Source: CAYQQU01 sp964419545
Lineage (GTDB): Bacteria; Bacteroidota; Bacteroidia; Chitinophagales; Saprospiraceae
DNA length: 64,000 bases
NCBI GenBank assembly: GCA_964419545.1
Contig: CAYQQU010000017.1
Location: 22,849 to 86,848 of the forward strand
Reading direction: 5' to 3'
Of the stretch, positions 17,815 through 27,533 are shown in pieces. The notes under the pieces are model-generated. The model was not told the origin of the DNA, did not search any database, and saw only the letters and a list, made by a program, of their open reading frames with translations. Numbering within the stretch: position 1 is the first letter of the stretch; each line of letters starts with the position of its first letter. A program made the translations under genes and the position numbers.

Positions 17815-19029
17815 TCATCTGTTGCCGGCTACGGCGCGCTCCGCTTCAGCGGGCTGTGCTTTCTTTCGCGTGGCGTATAAATATCCGGCCAGGCCGATCA
17901 TCACTACCGCGTAAAAGGCGGAAAACTGGATGATCACGCCCAGAGAGAAAGCTTCGTTCAACTGACCGATGACGTTGGAGCTGACGCCGGTGCCCAGCTG
18001 AAGTGCAGCGACCAACATGCCCGAGACCGTGGCGGAATGCGCCGGAAACTCGTCCGTAGCGATACTGATGGAAAAAGGAAAGTAAAACGAAAGCCCCAGT
18101 CCGGCGATCAGGAGGGCGGCGTAGTTGGGAATAACGCCTTCGATTTGCGGCATCGAAAAAAATACCGCGGCGACCAATAACGGCATGACGACGTGCAGCA
18201 GGCGCAGATTAAAGCGCAGGGCGGCTACCGTAAATAACAGCCGCCCGCCGGCGATGGCGCCCCAGAATAAAGAAAGGCCGAGCGAAGCATCCGCCAGCGA
18301 TAAGCCGGCCTGTTTTTCCAGGTAGATGGGCGCCCAGTTGCCAAAGGTGGCTTCGCAGGCGCCGTACAGAAAGACGACCAGGAAAAAGAGCCACGCCCGC
18401 GCCGGCGCTCGCCTGCCGCCTGGTGTTTCCGAAGTCGCTTCATCGGTTTCGAGGGGCATCGCCAGGGGCGTCATCCACAGTACGAGCAATAAAGAGAGGC
18501 CGCCCGTCAGCACCGCTGCGCCCCACCAGAAGCCTTGCGCCGCAAAAAAGTTGACCAGAATGGAGCTGAGCGCCGTGCCCAGCCCCAGCAAAATGTGGAG
18601 ACCGGTAACGGCTGAGGCTTCTTTTCCCGGGAAAAAACTGTAGGCGTATGGATTAACGGCGGTAATGGTGAAACCAAAACCGGTACCCAGTGCGGTAGTG
18701 CCCAGCATCAGTAAAAGGAACGGCAGGATGCCGCTGCCGATCACGAAATGGCTCGCCGCCAGCAGGACCATCGATAAGAAGTTGGCCATCAGGCCGGCGC
18801 GCAACACCTGTTTCATTCCCCAGCGCCGCGCCAGCGCGGGCGCCGAAAAGGATGCGATGATGGCCATGGTGATCTGCGGCGTGAAAAGGACGCCGAACTG
18901 GCCGCTGCTCAGACCGTGAAATTCCGGGTTGGTAAAGATCGGACCGGCCGCGGGATACATGATCAGCGCGATCCCCTGCAGCAGGCCGCTCAGGTAAACG
19001 ATGGCGATGGCTTGGTTACGGGTTGGCAT
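17815..19029 (-). CDS. MFS transporter
   Basis: The 404-residue protein has twelve predicted membrane helices in two halves and a central basic loop near residues 190-205 (TSETPGGRRAPARAW). The pattern GLLQGIALIMYPAAGP in helix 1 is typical of sugar or small-organic-acid MFS carriers. Its start overlaps the end of the GDE gene by 14 bp, evidence for one operon. It may import the substrate or export the product of the surrounding cytoplasmic glucosidases and dehydrogenases; the actual cargo cannot be read from sequence. Confidence 0.88.
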   Translation of the reverse strand: MPTRNQAIAIVYLSGLLQGIALIMYPAAGPIFTNPEFHGLSSGQFGVLFTPQITMAIIASFSAPALARRWGMKQVLRAGLMANFLSMVLLAASHFVIGSGILPFLLLMLGTTALGTGFGFTITAVNPYAYSFFPGKEASAVTGLHILLGLGTALSSILVNFFAAQGFWWGAAVLTGGLSLLLVLWMTPLAMPLETDEATSETPGGRRAPARAWLFFLVVFLYGACEATFGNWAPIYLEKQAGLSLADASLGLSLFWGAIAGGRLLFTVAALRFNLRLLHVVMPLLVAAVFFSMPQIEGVIPNYAALLIAGLGLSFYFPFSISIATDEFPAHSATVSGMLVAALQLGTGVSSNVIGQLNEAFSLGVIIQFSAFYAVVMIGLAGYLYATRKKAQPAEAERAVAGNR

Positions 19030-20980
19030 CAGGCTGTTTTTCGTTAATTTCGGTAAATACTTTCAGGAGCATCCCGATCGACCAGGCTTGTTGTATGCAG
19101 CCCCGGCCGGTGTCGGGCGTTTCGCCGTCGAATATCTCGGATATGCCGTGCAGGCAGCTTTTTTCGTAAAAATGCCGGCGCAGCGGTTCCATCTTCCGGC
19201 GGATCTGTTTTTGGGCTTTCTCGTCGTATTTGTTGACCTTGAGGTAAGCCAGCGCATATTCTCCCCACAAGAAAGCCCAAACGGTCCCTTGGTGGTAGGC
19301 GCCGTCGCGGTTCCACTGATCACCGCCGTAAACCGGCTTGAAGTCGGCGTGGTCGGGAGAAAGGGAGCGTAGCCCCAGGTCGGTGTAGAGCGTCTCTTCC
19401 ACTTTAGCGACTACCGCTTTGGCTTCTTTTTGCGTAAGCGGCGAAAAGGGCAGACTCACAGCGTAGATCTGATTGGGCCGTACGGCGTCATCGACGAATT
19501 CATTGGGGATGACCAGATCGTTGAGGTAGCCTTGCTCATTGACAAAAAACTGCCGGAATGTCCGGGCTAGTTGCTTAATTTGTTTTTTCTCTCCCTCAAC
19601 CGCTTGGCCGATCTTTTCGCCCAATTCGGCATAAATACACAAGGCGTTGTACCAGAGGGCGTTGACCTCTACCGGGCAACCGTGGCGCGGCGTTACGACG
19701 TAGTCGCCCACGCGGGCGTCCATCCAGGTGAGCTGAGAGAGCTCCTCGCCGCCGAAGAGCAATCCTTCCTCGGTGACGTGGATCTGATAGCGGGTTCCCG
19801 CCCGGTGTGCATCCAGTACTTCGGTGAGCCGGGGAAAAACCTCCTCGATAAAGGCCTGATCACCAAACTGCCGGTCGTACTCGTAAAGCACTACGAAAAG
19901 CCAGAGGGTAGCGTCGATGGTATTGTATTCGGGCGTTTCGCCCTGATCGGGAAAGCGATTGGGGAGCATCCCGCCGTCAAGGTATTGCAAAAAGGTGCGG
20001 ATGATGGATTCCGAGACTTCTTTTTTGCCCAGCGCCACGGTCAGACCGCGCATGGCGATCATGGTGTCGCGCCCCCAGTCGGCAAACCAATGGTAACCGG
20101 CAATGAGGGTATGCGCATTCGAGGATTGGCGCCGGACCAGAAACTGGTCGCCGCTCAAGGCGAGGTCCTGAAAGAAAACATCCCCGGCACCGGGACGCAG
20201 CGCTGCCAGTCGCTCAATCTCCGCGGCCTGCCAGGCGGCCGGGTCGCCTTCCGTCAGGTCCGCTTCGGTGGTGAAGATAAGATAGGCCGTTTCGCCGGGC
20301 GCCAGGATTAATCGCAGGTGGCCAAGGCTGCGGGCGTCCTCCTGGAAATCGAGCCCCCGGTAGCGTTCGCGCTCGTACTCGAATTGATAAAACCAGGCCG
20401 GTTCGCTCGTGAACGCTCCGTGAGTGTAGCGAAAATAGAGGGGCGGGGCGCCGTAATGGGCATGGATTTGCAGCGCGTGATCGCCCGCCGCCCGGCAATA
20501 AAAGTCAAAATAATCGTCAGCGCGGAACAAGCTATGGTAATCCCGGGCGACAAATAGCGGGTTGAGCTCCAGTTCATAGGCTTGTTCGCCGGTATTTTCG
20601 TAAGCCACTACCGTGGTGTTGGAACCGTGCACCATGAAGACTGTCTTGGACAGCCGGGCCGCCGCTGCCTGGTAAAAGGCGCGGGGCAGAGGATCGCGTT
20701 CAAAGCCGGTGAGGTATTGAAAACCCTGCGGATGTACGACGCCGGGAAAAGCATTGGAGCTGAGCGCTACGGCACTATCGCCGGCGATTAACTTTTCTTC
20801 GATTTTGGAGACCAGCACCCGGCGGTCGGTGGGTGGATTGAAGGCGGCTACCAGCAGGCCGTGGTAGCGACGCGTGTTGGCGCCGGCCACGGTCGAGGAT
20901 GCGTAACCGCCCAGCCCGTTGGTGACGAGCCACTCCTGCTCCGTGAGTTCCGTAAAGTCGGGATTCGAATAGGTTAACAT
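19016..20980 (-). CDS. Amylo-alpha-1,6-glucosidase (glycogen debranching enzyme C-terminal type)
   Basis: From the ATG at 20980 (MLTYSNPDF) the protein has 654 residues. The N-terminal beta domain (GDE_N; LVTNGLGGYASSTVAGANTRRYHGLL) is followed by an (alpha/alpha)6 domain. The active-site region reads HWFADWGRDTMIAMRGL, later WNRDGAYHQGTVWAFLWG. It hydrolyses alpha-1,6-linked glucose at branch points of glycogen or limit dextrins. There is no signal peptide, so it acts in the cytoplasm. An upstream in-frame start at 21064 adds a Pro/Cys-rich stretch unlike the family. It lies in the eight-gene operon; glgC and glgA at 50-52.7 kb could make its substrate. Confidence 0.93.
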   Translation of the reverse strand: MLTYSNPDFTELTEQEWLVTNGLGGYASSTVAGANTRRYHGLLVAAFNPPTDRRVLVSKIEEKLIAGDSAVALSSNAFPGVVHPQGFQYLTGFERDPLPRAFYQAAAARLSKTVFMVHGSNTTVVAYENTGEQAYELELNPLFVARDYHSLFRADDYFDFYCRAAGDHALQIHAHYGAPPLYFRYTHGAFTSEPAWFYQFEYERERYRGLDFQEDARSLGHLRLILAPGETAYLIFTTEADLTEGDPAAWQAAEIERLAALRPGAGDVFFQDLALSGDQFLVRRQSSNAHTLIAGYHWFADWGRDTMIAMRGLTVALGKKEVSESIIRTFLQYLDGGMLPNRFPDQGETPEYNTIDATLWLFVVLYEYDRQFGDQAFIEEVFPRLTEVLDAHRAGTRYQIHVTEEGLLFGGEELSQLTWMDARVGDYVVTPRHGCPVEVNALWYNALCIYAELGEKIGQAVEGEKKQIKQLARTFRQFFVNEQGYLNDLVIPNEFVDDAVRPNQIYAVSLPFSPLTQKEAKAVVAKVEETLYTDLGLRSLSPDHADFKPVYGGDQWNRDGAYHQGTVWAFLWGEYALAYLKVNKYDEKAQKQIRRKMEPLRRHFYEKSCLHGISEIFDGETPDTGRGCIQQAWSIGMLLKVFTEINEKQPDANP

Positions 20981-21087
20981 AGATTTTCTTTTGGGTGGTT
21001 TTGGGCAAAGGCATAGGAGAGGCTCGGCCCTGTGCGTTCCCGGCCCTTTGCATAAAATGATCACTCCAGGTTTTTATTCACAAATCA

Positions 21088-23745
21088 CTAGCCCTTCCAG
21101 CCGACGCGGTCGATGAGCTCCGCCACCAGGCCGGTCCAGCCCGTCTGGTGGGAAGCGCCGACGCCGCGTGCGGTATCGCCGTGAAAGTATTCGTAAAAAA
21201 GCACCAGGTCGCGGAAATGCGGATCGTCGCGGTAAATGTCGTAATTGCCGTGTACCGGCCGGGCTCCGTCTGCGTCCCGCCGGAAGATATGGATCAGGCG
21301 CTGCGAGATATCGTTGGCCGCCGTTTCCAGGTCGACCATTCGGCCCGAACCGGTGGGGCATTCCACCTGCATGGAATCTTCGAAATAGTAGTGGTAGGTG
21401 TGCAGCGCCTGAATGAGGAGGTAGTTCATCGGCATCCATACCGGCCCGCGCCAGTTGGAGTTGCCGCCGAACAAGCCGGTCGTCGATTCGCCGGGCTCGT
21501 ACTGCAGGCCGAATTCCTGGCCGTCGATATTTACGACGTAGGGCGTTTCGTGCACTTTCGAGATGGAGCGGATGCCGCCTTTGCCGAAAAATTCCGATTC
21601 GTTGAGCAGAGCTTCCAGCAGGTGTTGCAGCCGATCGCGCGGCACGAGAGAGAGCAGGATGTCTTTCCCTTCGTGGAATTCCTCGATGACCAGGTGTTCG
21701 TCGTTTGCTTTGCGGTATTTCATAAACCACCGGAGGCGTTTCTCGAAATCGGGCAGCTTGTCGAGCTGACGGCGTTCCAGCACCAGGGTGGCGAACAAGG
21801 TCGAAAGGCCGACCAGCGATCTGACTTTCAACGGGATATAGCGTCCGTCAGGCATGGCGAGGATGTCGAAAAAGAAACCCTGTTCTTCGTCCCAGGAGCC
21901 CACCCAGTCTTCCCCGATCCGGTTGAGGGAGGCGGCGATGTAGACGAAATGTTCTAAGAACTTGGTGGCGACGTCTTCGTAGGCGATATCGTCTTCGCCG
22001 AGGATGGTGGCGATTTCCAGCATATTCAGGCAGTACATTGCCATCCAGGCGGTGCCGTCGGCCTGTTCGAGGTGGCCGCCGCCGGGGATGAAGCTGCTGC
22101 GGTCGAAAACGCCGATGTTGTCGAGGCCGAGGAATCCGCCTTCGAAGACGTTATTGCCGTTATGGTCTTTGCGGTTGACCCACCAGGTGAAGTTGAGCAG
22201 GAGTTTCTGGAAGACGCGCTTCAGGAATGTTTTGTCGGGTTGGCCGCTGCGGTCGGCGTCGATCTTGTATACCTGCAGGCAGGCCCAGGCGTGTACGGGC
22301 GGGTTGACGTCGCCGAAAGCCCACTCGTAGGCCGGGATCTGGCCGTTGGGATGCATGTACCATTCGCGCAAAAACAGGATGAGCTGGTTTTTGGCGAATT
22401 CGGCGTCCAGCATCGCCAGGGGGACGCAGTGAAAGGCCAGGTCCCAGGCGGCATACCAGGGGTATTCCCACTTGTCGGGCATAGAGATGATATCCTCGTT
22501 ATTGAGGGTTGCCCATTCTTTGTTCCGGCCGTATTTGCGGCCTTCCGGCGGGGTAGGCTGGCCGGGATCGCCGTTGAGCCAGCGCGGCATATCGATGTTG
22601 AAGTACTGTTTGGTCCAGAGCATGCCGGCGAAAGCCTGGCGCTGGATGTTGGCGAGGTCTTCGTCTTCTCCTTTTCGGAAACCGCGGTAGAATTCGTCGG
22701 CTTCCCGGATGCGGGTGTCGAAGGTCTTCCCGAATCCGGCGCCGAGAGGATCGGCGGGTGCGTTCTTTTCCGGACAGAGGCGCAGTCGGATCTCGACTTG
22801 TTCTCCCGGGGCCAGATCGGCCCGGTAAAGCGGCGCGCATTTGGTGCCCTCTGTTTTGGCTTCCAGCCAATCGAAGTCCTGCTGGGTGACCGCCCGGTGG
22901 AAAGCGTCTTTGACAAAAGGCGATTCGTTGGGCAGATCGAAAAGGCGCTCGGCATCGGTTTCGTTTTCGGTGAAAAGCAAGCGGTCGGTGGGGGAGAACC
23001 ACAGCTGGTAGTTCCCGGTTTCGGGGTGCTTCACCTCGACGTAAGCTTGTCCTGAAGCGTTGTGCGCCAATTGCATCGACGGTTTTTCCGGCATCAGCCC
23101 GAAGGCCCAGAGGTTGCGGAACCAAAGGGTCGGCAATATCCAGACGGGAGCGTCCTGGTTGCCCCGGTTGTGCACCGTAATGCGGATAAGCAGGTCTTCC
23201 TCGTCGGCTTTGGCGTATTCGGTAAAGACGTCGAAATAGTTTTTATCGGCAAAAGCGGGGGTATCCAGCAGCTCGTATTCCAGCTCGTGTTTGGAGCGGC
23301 TGCCGTTCGTGGCCACCAGGTCGCCGTAGGGGAATGCCGCCTGCGGGTACTTGTACAGGTGCTTCATGTAGGCGTGGCTGGGCAGGTTGTCGAGGTAGTA
23401 ATACAACTCTTTGACGTCCTCGCCGTGGTTGCCCTGCGGGCCGGCCAGTCCGAACAGGCGTTCCTTCAGGATGGGGTCGTTGCCGTTCCAGAGGGCCGGT
23501 GCGAAGCAGATGCGTTGTTGGTCGTCGGAGACGCCCGCCAGGCCGTCTTCGCCCCAGCGGTAGACGCGCGAGCGGGCGTGGTCGTGCGGGAAAAAGTCCC
23601 AGGCTTCGCCGTGTTCGCTGTAGTCTTCGCGCACGGTGCCCCATTGGCGCTCGCTGAGGTAGGGCCCCCATTTGAGCCACTTTTTATTTTCCTGGTAGGT
23701 TTCGCGCAGGCGTTTTTGCTCCTGCGATTGTTTTGCTTTTGCCAT
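21088..23745 (-). CDS. MGH1-like (GH63-type) glucosidase
   Basis: The 885-residue cytoplasmic protein matches the large MGH1/GH63-like family: an N-terminal LYYYLDNLPSHAYMKHLYKYPQ region, then the catalytic (alpha/alpha)6 barrel with MPDKWEYPWYAAWDLAFHCVPL, SWDEEQGFFFD and WRGPVWMPMNYLL. GH63 relatives hydrolyse alpha-glucosides or alpha-mannosides such as glucosylglycerate, mannosylglycerate or oligosaccharides. It sits 29 bp behind the GH15 gene. A 107-bp spacer to the GDE gene contains a hairpin (GCAAAGG / CCTTTGC), which may tune downstream expression. The exact substrate is unknown. Confidence 0.88.
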   Translation of the reverse strand: MAKAKQSQEQKRLRETYQENKKWLKWGPYLSERQWGTVREDYSEHGEAWDFFPHDHARSRVYRWGEDGLAGVSDDQQRICFAPALWNGNDPILKERLFGLAGPQGNHGEDVKELYYYLDNLPSHAYMKHLYKYPQAAFPYGDLVATNGSRSKHELEYELLDTPAFADKNYFDVFTEYAKADEEDLLIRITVHNRGNQDAPVWILPTLWFRNLWAFGLMPEKPSMQLAHNASGQAYVEVKHPETGNYQLWFSPTDRLLFTENETDAERLFDLPNESPFVKDAFHRAVTQQDFDWLEAKTEGTKCAPLYRADLAPGEQVEIRLRLCPEKNAPADPLGAGFGKTFDTRIREADEFYRGFRKGEDEDLANIQRQAFAGMLWTKQYFNIDMPRWLNGDPGQPTPPEGRKYGRNKEWATLNNEDIISMPDKWEYPWYAAWDLAFHCVPLAMLDAEFAKNQLILFLREWYMHPNGQIPAYEWAFGDVNPPVHAWACLQVYKIDADRSGQPDKTFLKRVFQKLLLNFTWWVNRKDHNGNNVFEGGFLGLDNIGVFDRSSFIPGGGHLEQADGTAWMAMYCLNMLEIATILGEDDIAYEDVATKFLEHFVYIAASLNRIGEDWVGSWDEEQGFFFDILAMPDGRYIPLKVRSLVGLSTLFATLVLERRQLDKLPDFEKRLRWFMKYRKANDEHLVIEEFHEGKDILLSLVPRDRLQHLLEALLNESEFFGKGGIRSISKVHETPYVVNIDGQEFGLQYEPGESTTGLFGGNSNWRGPVWMPMNYLLIQALHTYHYYFEDSMQVECPTGSGRMVDLETAANDISQRLIHIFRRDADGARPVHGNYDIYRDDPHFRDLVLFYEYFHGDTARGVGASHQTGWTGLVAELIDRVGWKG

Positions 23746-23774
23746 AGCGGTTTATTTCTTTCCGTTTTCTTTTT

Positions 23775-25589
23775 TTATTGATTCAAAGCCTTATCGAGGT
23801 TGAAGGCGGCGCTGATGAGGGCCAGGTGCGTAAACGCCTGCGGGAAGTTGCCGAGAGCTTCGCCTTTCGATCCTGTTTCTTCGGCGTAGAGGCCCAGGTG
23901 GTTGGCGTAGCCCAGCATTTGTTCGAATAAAAAACGGGCTTCTTCCAGTTTGCCGGCGCGGGTCAGGGCCTCCACCATCCAGAAGGTGCAGATGTTGAAG
24001 GTGCCTTCCTCTCCGGAAAGGCCGTCTTTGGTCCGGGTTACGTTGTAGCGGAAAACCAATCCGTCCGACACCAATCCGCCTTCGTGCGGAGGCCGGTTCA
24101 TCGCGTCCAGCGTTTTCAGCATCCGTTTATCTTTGGGCGACACGAAAAACACCAGGGGCATCATCAGGTTGGCGGCGTCGAGGCTATCGCTGTCGTAGCT
24201 TTGGACGAACGCCTGTATCTCGTCGTTCCATCCGTTGTTCATTATTTCTTCGTAGATGGTATCTCTTACCCTGAGCCATTTATCCCGGTCGGAAGGGAAG
24301 GAGCGCTTATCCGCCAGGCGAATGGCCCGGTCGAGGGCCACCCAGCTCATGAGTTTGGAATAAACGAAGTGTTGTTTCCCGCCGCGTACTTCCCAGATGC
24401 CTTCGTCTTTTTCCCGCCAGTTTTCGGCCACCCAGTTGACCAGCCTGCGCAGATTGGTCCATAGGTCGTAAGAAATCGGGTCGCCATATTTGTTGTACAG
24501 GTAAACGGAGTCCATCAGCTCGCCGTAGATATCCAGTTGTAATTGATCGTAAGCGCCGTTGCCGATGCGTACGGGCGCGGATTGACGGTATCCTTCCAGG
24601 TGATCCAGGTGTTCTTCGGTGAGCTGATGCCGCCCGTCGATGCCGTACATGATCTGCAGCGAGCCGTCGGGCTCCAGTTCCCGGCAGCGCGCTTCGATCC
24701 ACCGCATGAAATTTTCGGCTTCCTGGTTGAAGCCGATGCGCATAAAACCGTAGATGGTGAAGGAGGCGTCGCGGATCCAGGTGTAGCGGTAGTCCCAGTT
24801 GCGTACCCCGCCGATCTCCTCGGGCAGCGAGCAGGTGGGGGCCGCGACGATGGCTCCCGTCGGTTCGAAGGTCAGCAGCTTCAGGGTGAGCGCGGACCGG
24901 TGGACCACCTCCCGCCAGCGGCCGGTATAGGTCGATTGGCTGAGCCAGTCGCGCCAGAACTTGACGGTCGTCTTGAAGCCCGAATAAGCGTTCTGGTCCG
25001 AAAAGCAGGCGCTGCAACTTTCGCCGGAGGGGATTTTTTTGATGACGAAATTGGCGGATTCTCCTTCAATCATCTCCAGGTCGGCCGCCGCCGCCCCTTC
25101 TTTTTCGTGGAGGGTGGCGCTGGTGGCCAGCCCCAGGCTCAGGTCCGGGGCATGAAAGGCGGCGCCGTTTTCGTTGATGACAACGCGGTGCGCCTGCCGG
25201 CCGTAGTTGAAAGCCGGGGCGCATTCCACGCGCAGCTTCATCTTGCCCCGCACCATGTGTATTCGGCGGACCAGCCGGTTTTCCCCGGCGCCGATCTCCG
25301 AATCGCCCACCGGCATGTAATCCATGATCTGGCAAACGCCGCCGTCGGTCAGAAAACGGCTGATCAGCACGTTGGTGTCCGGCCAATAGAATTGTTTGTA
25401 CTTGAAGTCTGCATCGAGGGGATGAATCCGGAAAAAACCACCCTTTTGCTGGTCGAGAATAGCGCCGAAAACGCTGGGCGAGTCGAAATGAGGATAACAC
25501 ATCCAATCGATCGAGCCGTTGGTGCCCACCAGCGCAACGGTCCGCATGTTGCCGATAAGGCCGTAATTTTCTATGGGGAGGTATTCCAT
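23775..25589 (-). CDS. Glycoside hydrolase family 15 protein (glucoamylase/trehalase type)
   Basis: The 604-residue protein has the GH15 N-terminal domain (MEYLPIENYGLIGNMRTVALVG, SIDWMCYPHFDSPSVFGAIL), the barrel motif GGVRNWDYRYTWIRDASFT, a candidate acid Glu in EGIWEVRGG and a candidate base Glu in GEEGTFNICTFWMVEAL. Members release glucose from alpha-1,4-glucans or split trehalose. No signal peptide is seen. It is the fourth gene of the operon, 71 bp after the SDR. It is probably part of intracellular alpha-glucan or trehalose use, with its glucose product possibly oxidised by the neighbouring dehydrogenases. Confidence 0.93.
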   Translation of the reverse strand: MEYLPIENYGLIGNMRTVALVGTNGSIDWMCYPHFDSPSVFGAILDQQKGGFFRIHPLDADFKYKQFYWPDTNVLISRFLTDGGVCQIMDYMPVGDSEIGAGENRLVRRIHMVRGKMKLRVECAPAFNYGRQAHRVVINENGAAFHAPDLSLGLATSATLHEKEGAAAADLEMIEGESANFVIKKIPSGESCSACFSDQNAYSGFKTTVKFWRDWLSQSTYTGRWREVVHRSALTLKLLTFEPTGAIVAAPTCSLPEEIGGVRNWDYRYTWIRDASFTIYGFMRIGFNQEAENFMRWIEARCRELEPDGSLQIMYGIDGRHQLTEEHLDHLEGYRQSAPVRIGNGAYDQLQLDIYGELMDSVYLYNKYGDPISYDLWTNLRRLVNWVAENWREKDEGIWEVRGGKQHFVYSKLMSWVALDRAIRLADKRSFPSDRDKWLRVRDTIYEEIMNNGWNDEIQAFVQSYDSDSLDAANLMMPLVFFVSPKDKRMLKTLDAMNRPPHEGGLVSDGLVFRYNVTRTKDGLSGEEGTFNICTFWMVEALTRAGKLEEARFLFEQMLGYANHLGLYAEETGSKGEALGNFPQAFTHLALISAAFNLDKALNQ

Positions 25590-25660
25590 GGATTCCTGTT
25601 TTTGCTAATTGAATGGACAAAATGCGTGTGATGTTGCATCGGCCGGTGGGCGGCTTACCC

Positions 25661-26476
25661 TCACCCGTTGTCCCGAAAACCCGGATACAGCGCCATCCCG
25701 CCGTCCACTACGATGGTTTGTCCGTGGATGTAGTCGCTTTGATCGGAAGCCAGCCAGACGGTGACGTTGCCGATATCGCTGGTTTCCCCGACCCGGCCGT
25801 AGGGGATGAGCTTCAGCAGTTCCTGCTCGGCCTCGGGCGTTTCCCAGGCCATGCGGTTGATAGGGGTTTTGATGGCGCCGGGAGCGATGCTGTTGACGCG
25901 GATGCCTTTTTCGCCCAGCTCCTGAGCGATGGATTTCATGAAAAGCATCACGCCGCCTTTGGAGGCGGCGTAGTTGACGTGGCCGGCCCACGGGATGAGC
26001 TCGTGCACGGAACTCATACAGATGATCTTGCCGAGGGAAACGGAGACCTCCCGGCGTGGTCCCCGGCGCAGAAATTCCCGGGCAGCCGCCTGGGCGCAGA
26101 GAAACTGGCCGGTGAGGTTGACGTTGAGCACGAAATTCCAGTCTTCCAGGCTCATGTCGACAAAGGGGGCGTCTTTTTGCAGGCCTGCATTATTGACCAG
26201 GATATCCACCGTGCCGTAGGTGTCGACGGCCGCCTTGAACATGGCTTCTACCTGGTCTTTCCGGCTGACGTCGGCTTTGAAGGGCAAGCCTTTGCCGCCG
26301 GCGGCTTCGATTTCGGCTACCGCTTCTTCTGCGCCGCGCGAATTGCCGGCGTAATTGACGATGACGTTGGCGCCGGCCTGCCCCAGCGCGATGGCGCAGG
26401 CTTTGCCGATGCCCGAGCTGCCGCCCGTGACGACGGCGGTTTGGTTGGCTAACGGATGTTCGGAATTGTAGATCAT
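25661..26476 (-). CDS. SDR family oxidoreductase, glucose 1-dehydrogenase-like
   Basis: The 271-residue classical SDR has TGGSSGIG (residues 17-24), NNAG, catalytic YAASK and the family C-terminus IHGQTIVVDGGM. It is close in pattern to Bacillus-type glucose 1-dehydrogenases, which oxidise glucose to gluconolactone with NAD(P). An insertion around residues 140-150 (RRGPRREVSVSLG) is unusual. It follows the VOC gene by 34 bp and precedes GH15, so oxidation of glucose liberated by the glycosidases is a reasonable inference. Confidence 0.88.
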   Translation of the reverse strand: MIYNSEHPLANQTAVVTGGSSGIGKACAIALGQAGANVIVNYAGNSRGAEEAVAEIEAAGGKGLPFKADVSRKDQVEAMFKAAVDTYGTVDILVNNAGLQKDAPFVDMSLEDWNFVLNVNLTGQFLCAQAAAREFLRRGPRREVSVSLGKIICMSSVHELIPWAGHVNYAASKGGVMLFMKSIAQELGEKGIRVNSIAPGAIKTPINRMAWETPEAEQELLKLIPYGRVGETSDIGNVTVWLASDQSDYIHGQTIVVDGGMALYPGFRDNG

Positions 26477-26510
26477 GGCTGTTCTTTTTATCGCCCGGTC
26501 ACTGATGGGA

Positions 26511-27512
26511 TCATTTACCCTGTTCGATGACCATCACGGCGTGCCCGTCCGGGTCGCGGACGAAAAAGGCGTTGTGATTGCCCAACGGATTGATGCCGTT
26601 GGAGATGAATGAATAATTCGTTTGCTGCAATTTACGGAAAGTACTTTCGATATCGTCCACCATCACCGTACTGTGCCAGTGCCACAGATCGGTCGGCCGG
26701 CTGTCGGCGGGGTAGGGGCGTCCGCCCGGAGGCGCCAGGTATTCCAGAAATTCGATCCCGAAGCCGCGCTGCGCCCGCAGGCCGGTGATGATCAGGTGCG
26801 CGCCGAACACCTGGTTGAGGCGTTCCTGCTCGGCGCCGTAGTTTTCGCTGTTGCCGGCGACTTTTAACCCCAAAATATCCTGATAAAAGACCGCCGACCG
26901 GTCCGTATCGTCAATGCCGATCGCCGTGTGGTCGATGCCCAGGAACAACCGGCCGGATGGCGCCTGCCAGCGCGGGTCGCCTTTTCCTTCCGGGAAGTGG
27001 ATGAGTTCGAGGTTGTGGCCATCGGGGTCGCGAAAGTAAAAGGCGCTGATGCCGGCGGCGGCCGGAAGATATTCCGGCAGGGTCTGCGGCGCGGTGGAGA
27101 CGTGCGTTACCTTGTTTGCTCTGAGTCGGCGGTACGCCGCCTCCATATCGCTGACCACGATGGCGATGTGCTGGAACCAGCGATCGTTGCTGCGGGCGTC
27201 CGCCGGGGGGAGCAACTGGCGGTCTTCGCCGATAAATTCGATCAGCTCGATTTGCTCCGCTCCCAGCTGCAAAACCACAACCTCGGCGCGCAGCTCTTCC
27301 TCCTTGAGGCCCATTGTCCTTTGAAAAGCAGAACCGGACAGTTGATACCGTTCTACTGCTTTGAACGTTAACACTTCTTCGTAAAAAGGCTGGATGATGT
27401 CCAGGTCAGATACCGTGATGCTCACTTTGCTGACCTGGCGGGCCGTCTGGCCGTAAAGCTGAGCCAGCGCGAGCAACAGGAAAATGGGGATCAGGCGAAT
27501 GGATAGGTTCAT
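26511..27512 (-). CDS. Exported VOC (glyoxalase-fold) protein with two VOC domains
   Basis: The protein has 333 residues and a signal peptide ending near residue 21 (LALAQLYGQ). Two VOC domains follow, about 27-175 (KVSITVSDLDIIQPFYEEV to DPDGHNLELIHF) and 190-330 (IDHTAIGIDDTDRSAVFYQD to DPDGHAVMVIEQ). Each has metal-ligand-type His and Glu positions (HIAIV, NLELIHF; WHWHSTVM). VOC enzymes include glyoxalases, dioxygenases and epimerases, so the reaction is open. Export to the periplasm contrasts with the cytoplasmic neighbours and may pair it with the GMC oxidoreductase 21 bp upstream. Confidence 0.85.
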   Translation of the reverse strand: MNLSIRLIPIFLLLALAQLYGQTARQVSKVSITVSDLDIIQPFYEEVLTFKAVERYQLSGSAFQRTMGLKEEELRAEVVVLQLGAEQIELIEFIGEDRQLLPPADARSNDRWFQHIAIVVSDMEAAYRRLRANKVTHVSTAPQTLPEYLPAAAGISAFYFRDPDGHNLELIHFPEGKGDPRWQAPSGRLFLGIDHTAIGIDDTDRSAVFYQDILGLKVAGNSENYGAEQERLNQVFGAHLIITGLRAQRGFGIEFLEYLAPPGGRPYPADSRPTDLWHWHSTVMVDDIESTFRKLQQTNYSFISNGINPLGNHNAFFVRDPDGHAVMVIEQGK

Positions 27513-27533
27513 GACTAGGTCGTTGGCATTGAT

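Noticed and set aside
24543..25631. Plus-strand 362-residue ORF opposite the GH15 gene (and similar ones opposite other GC-rich genes)
   Set aside because: Shadow ORF caused by high GC at third positions; the minus strand has the full GH15 motif set.
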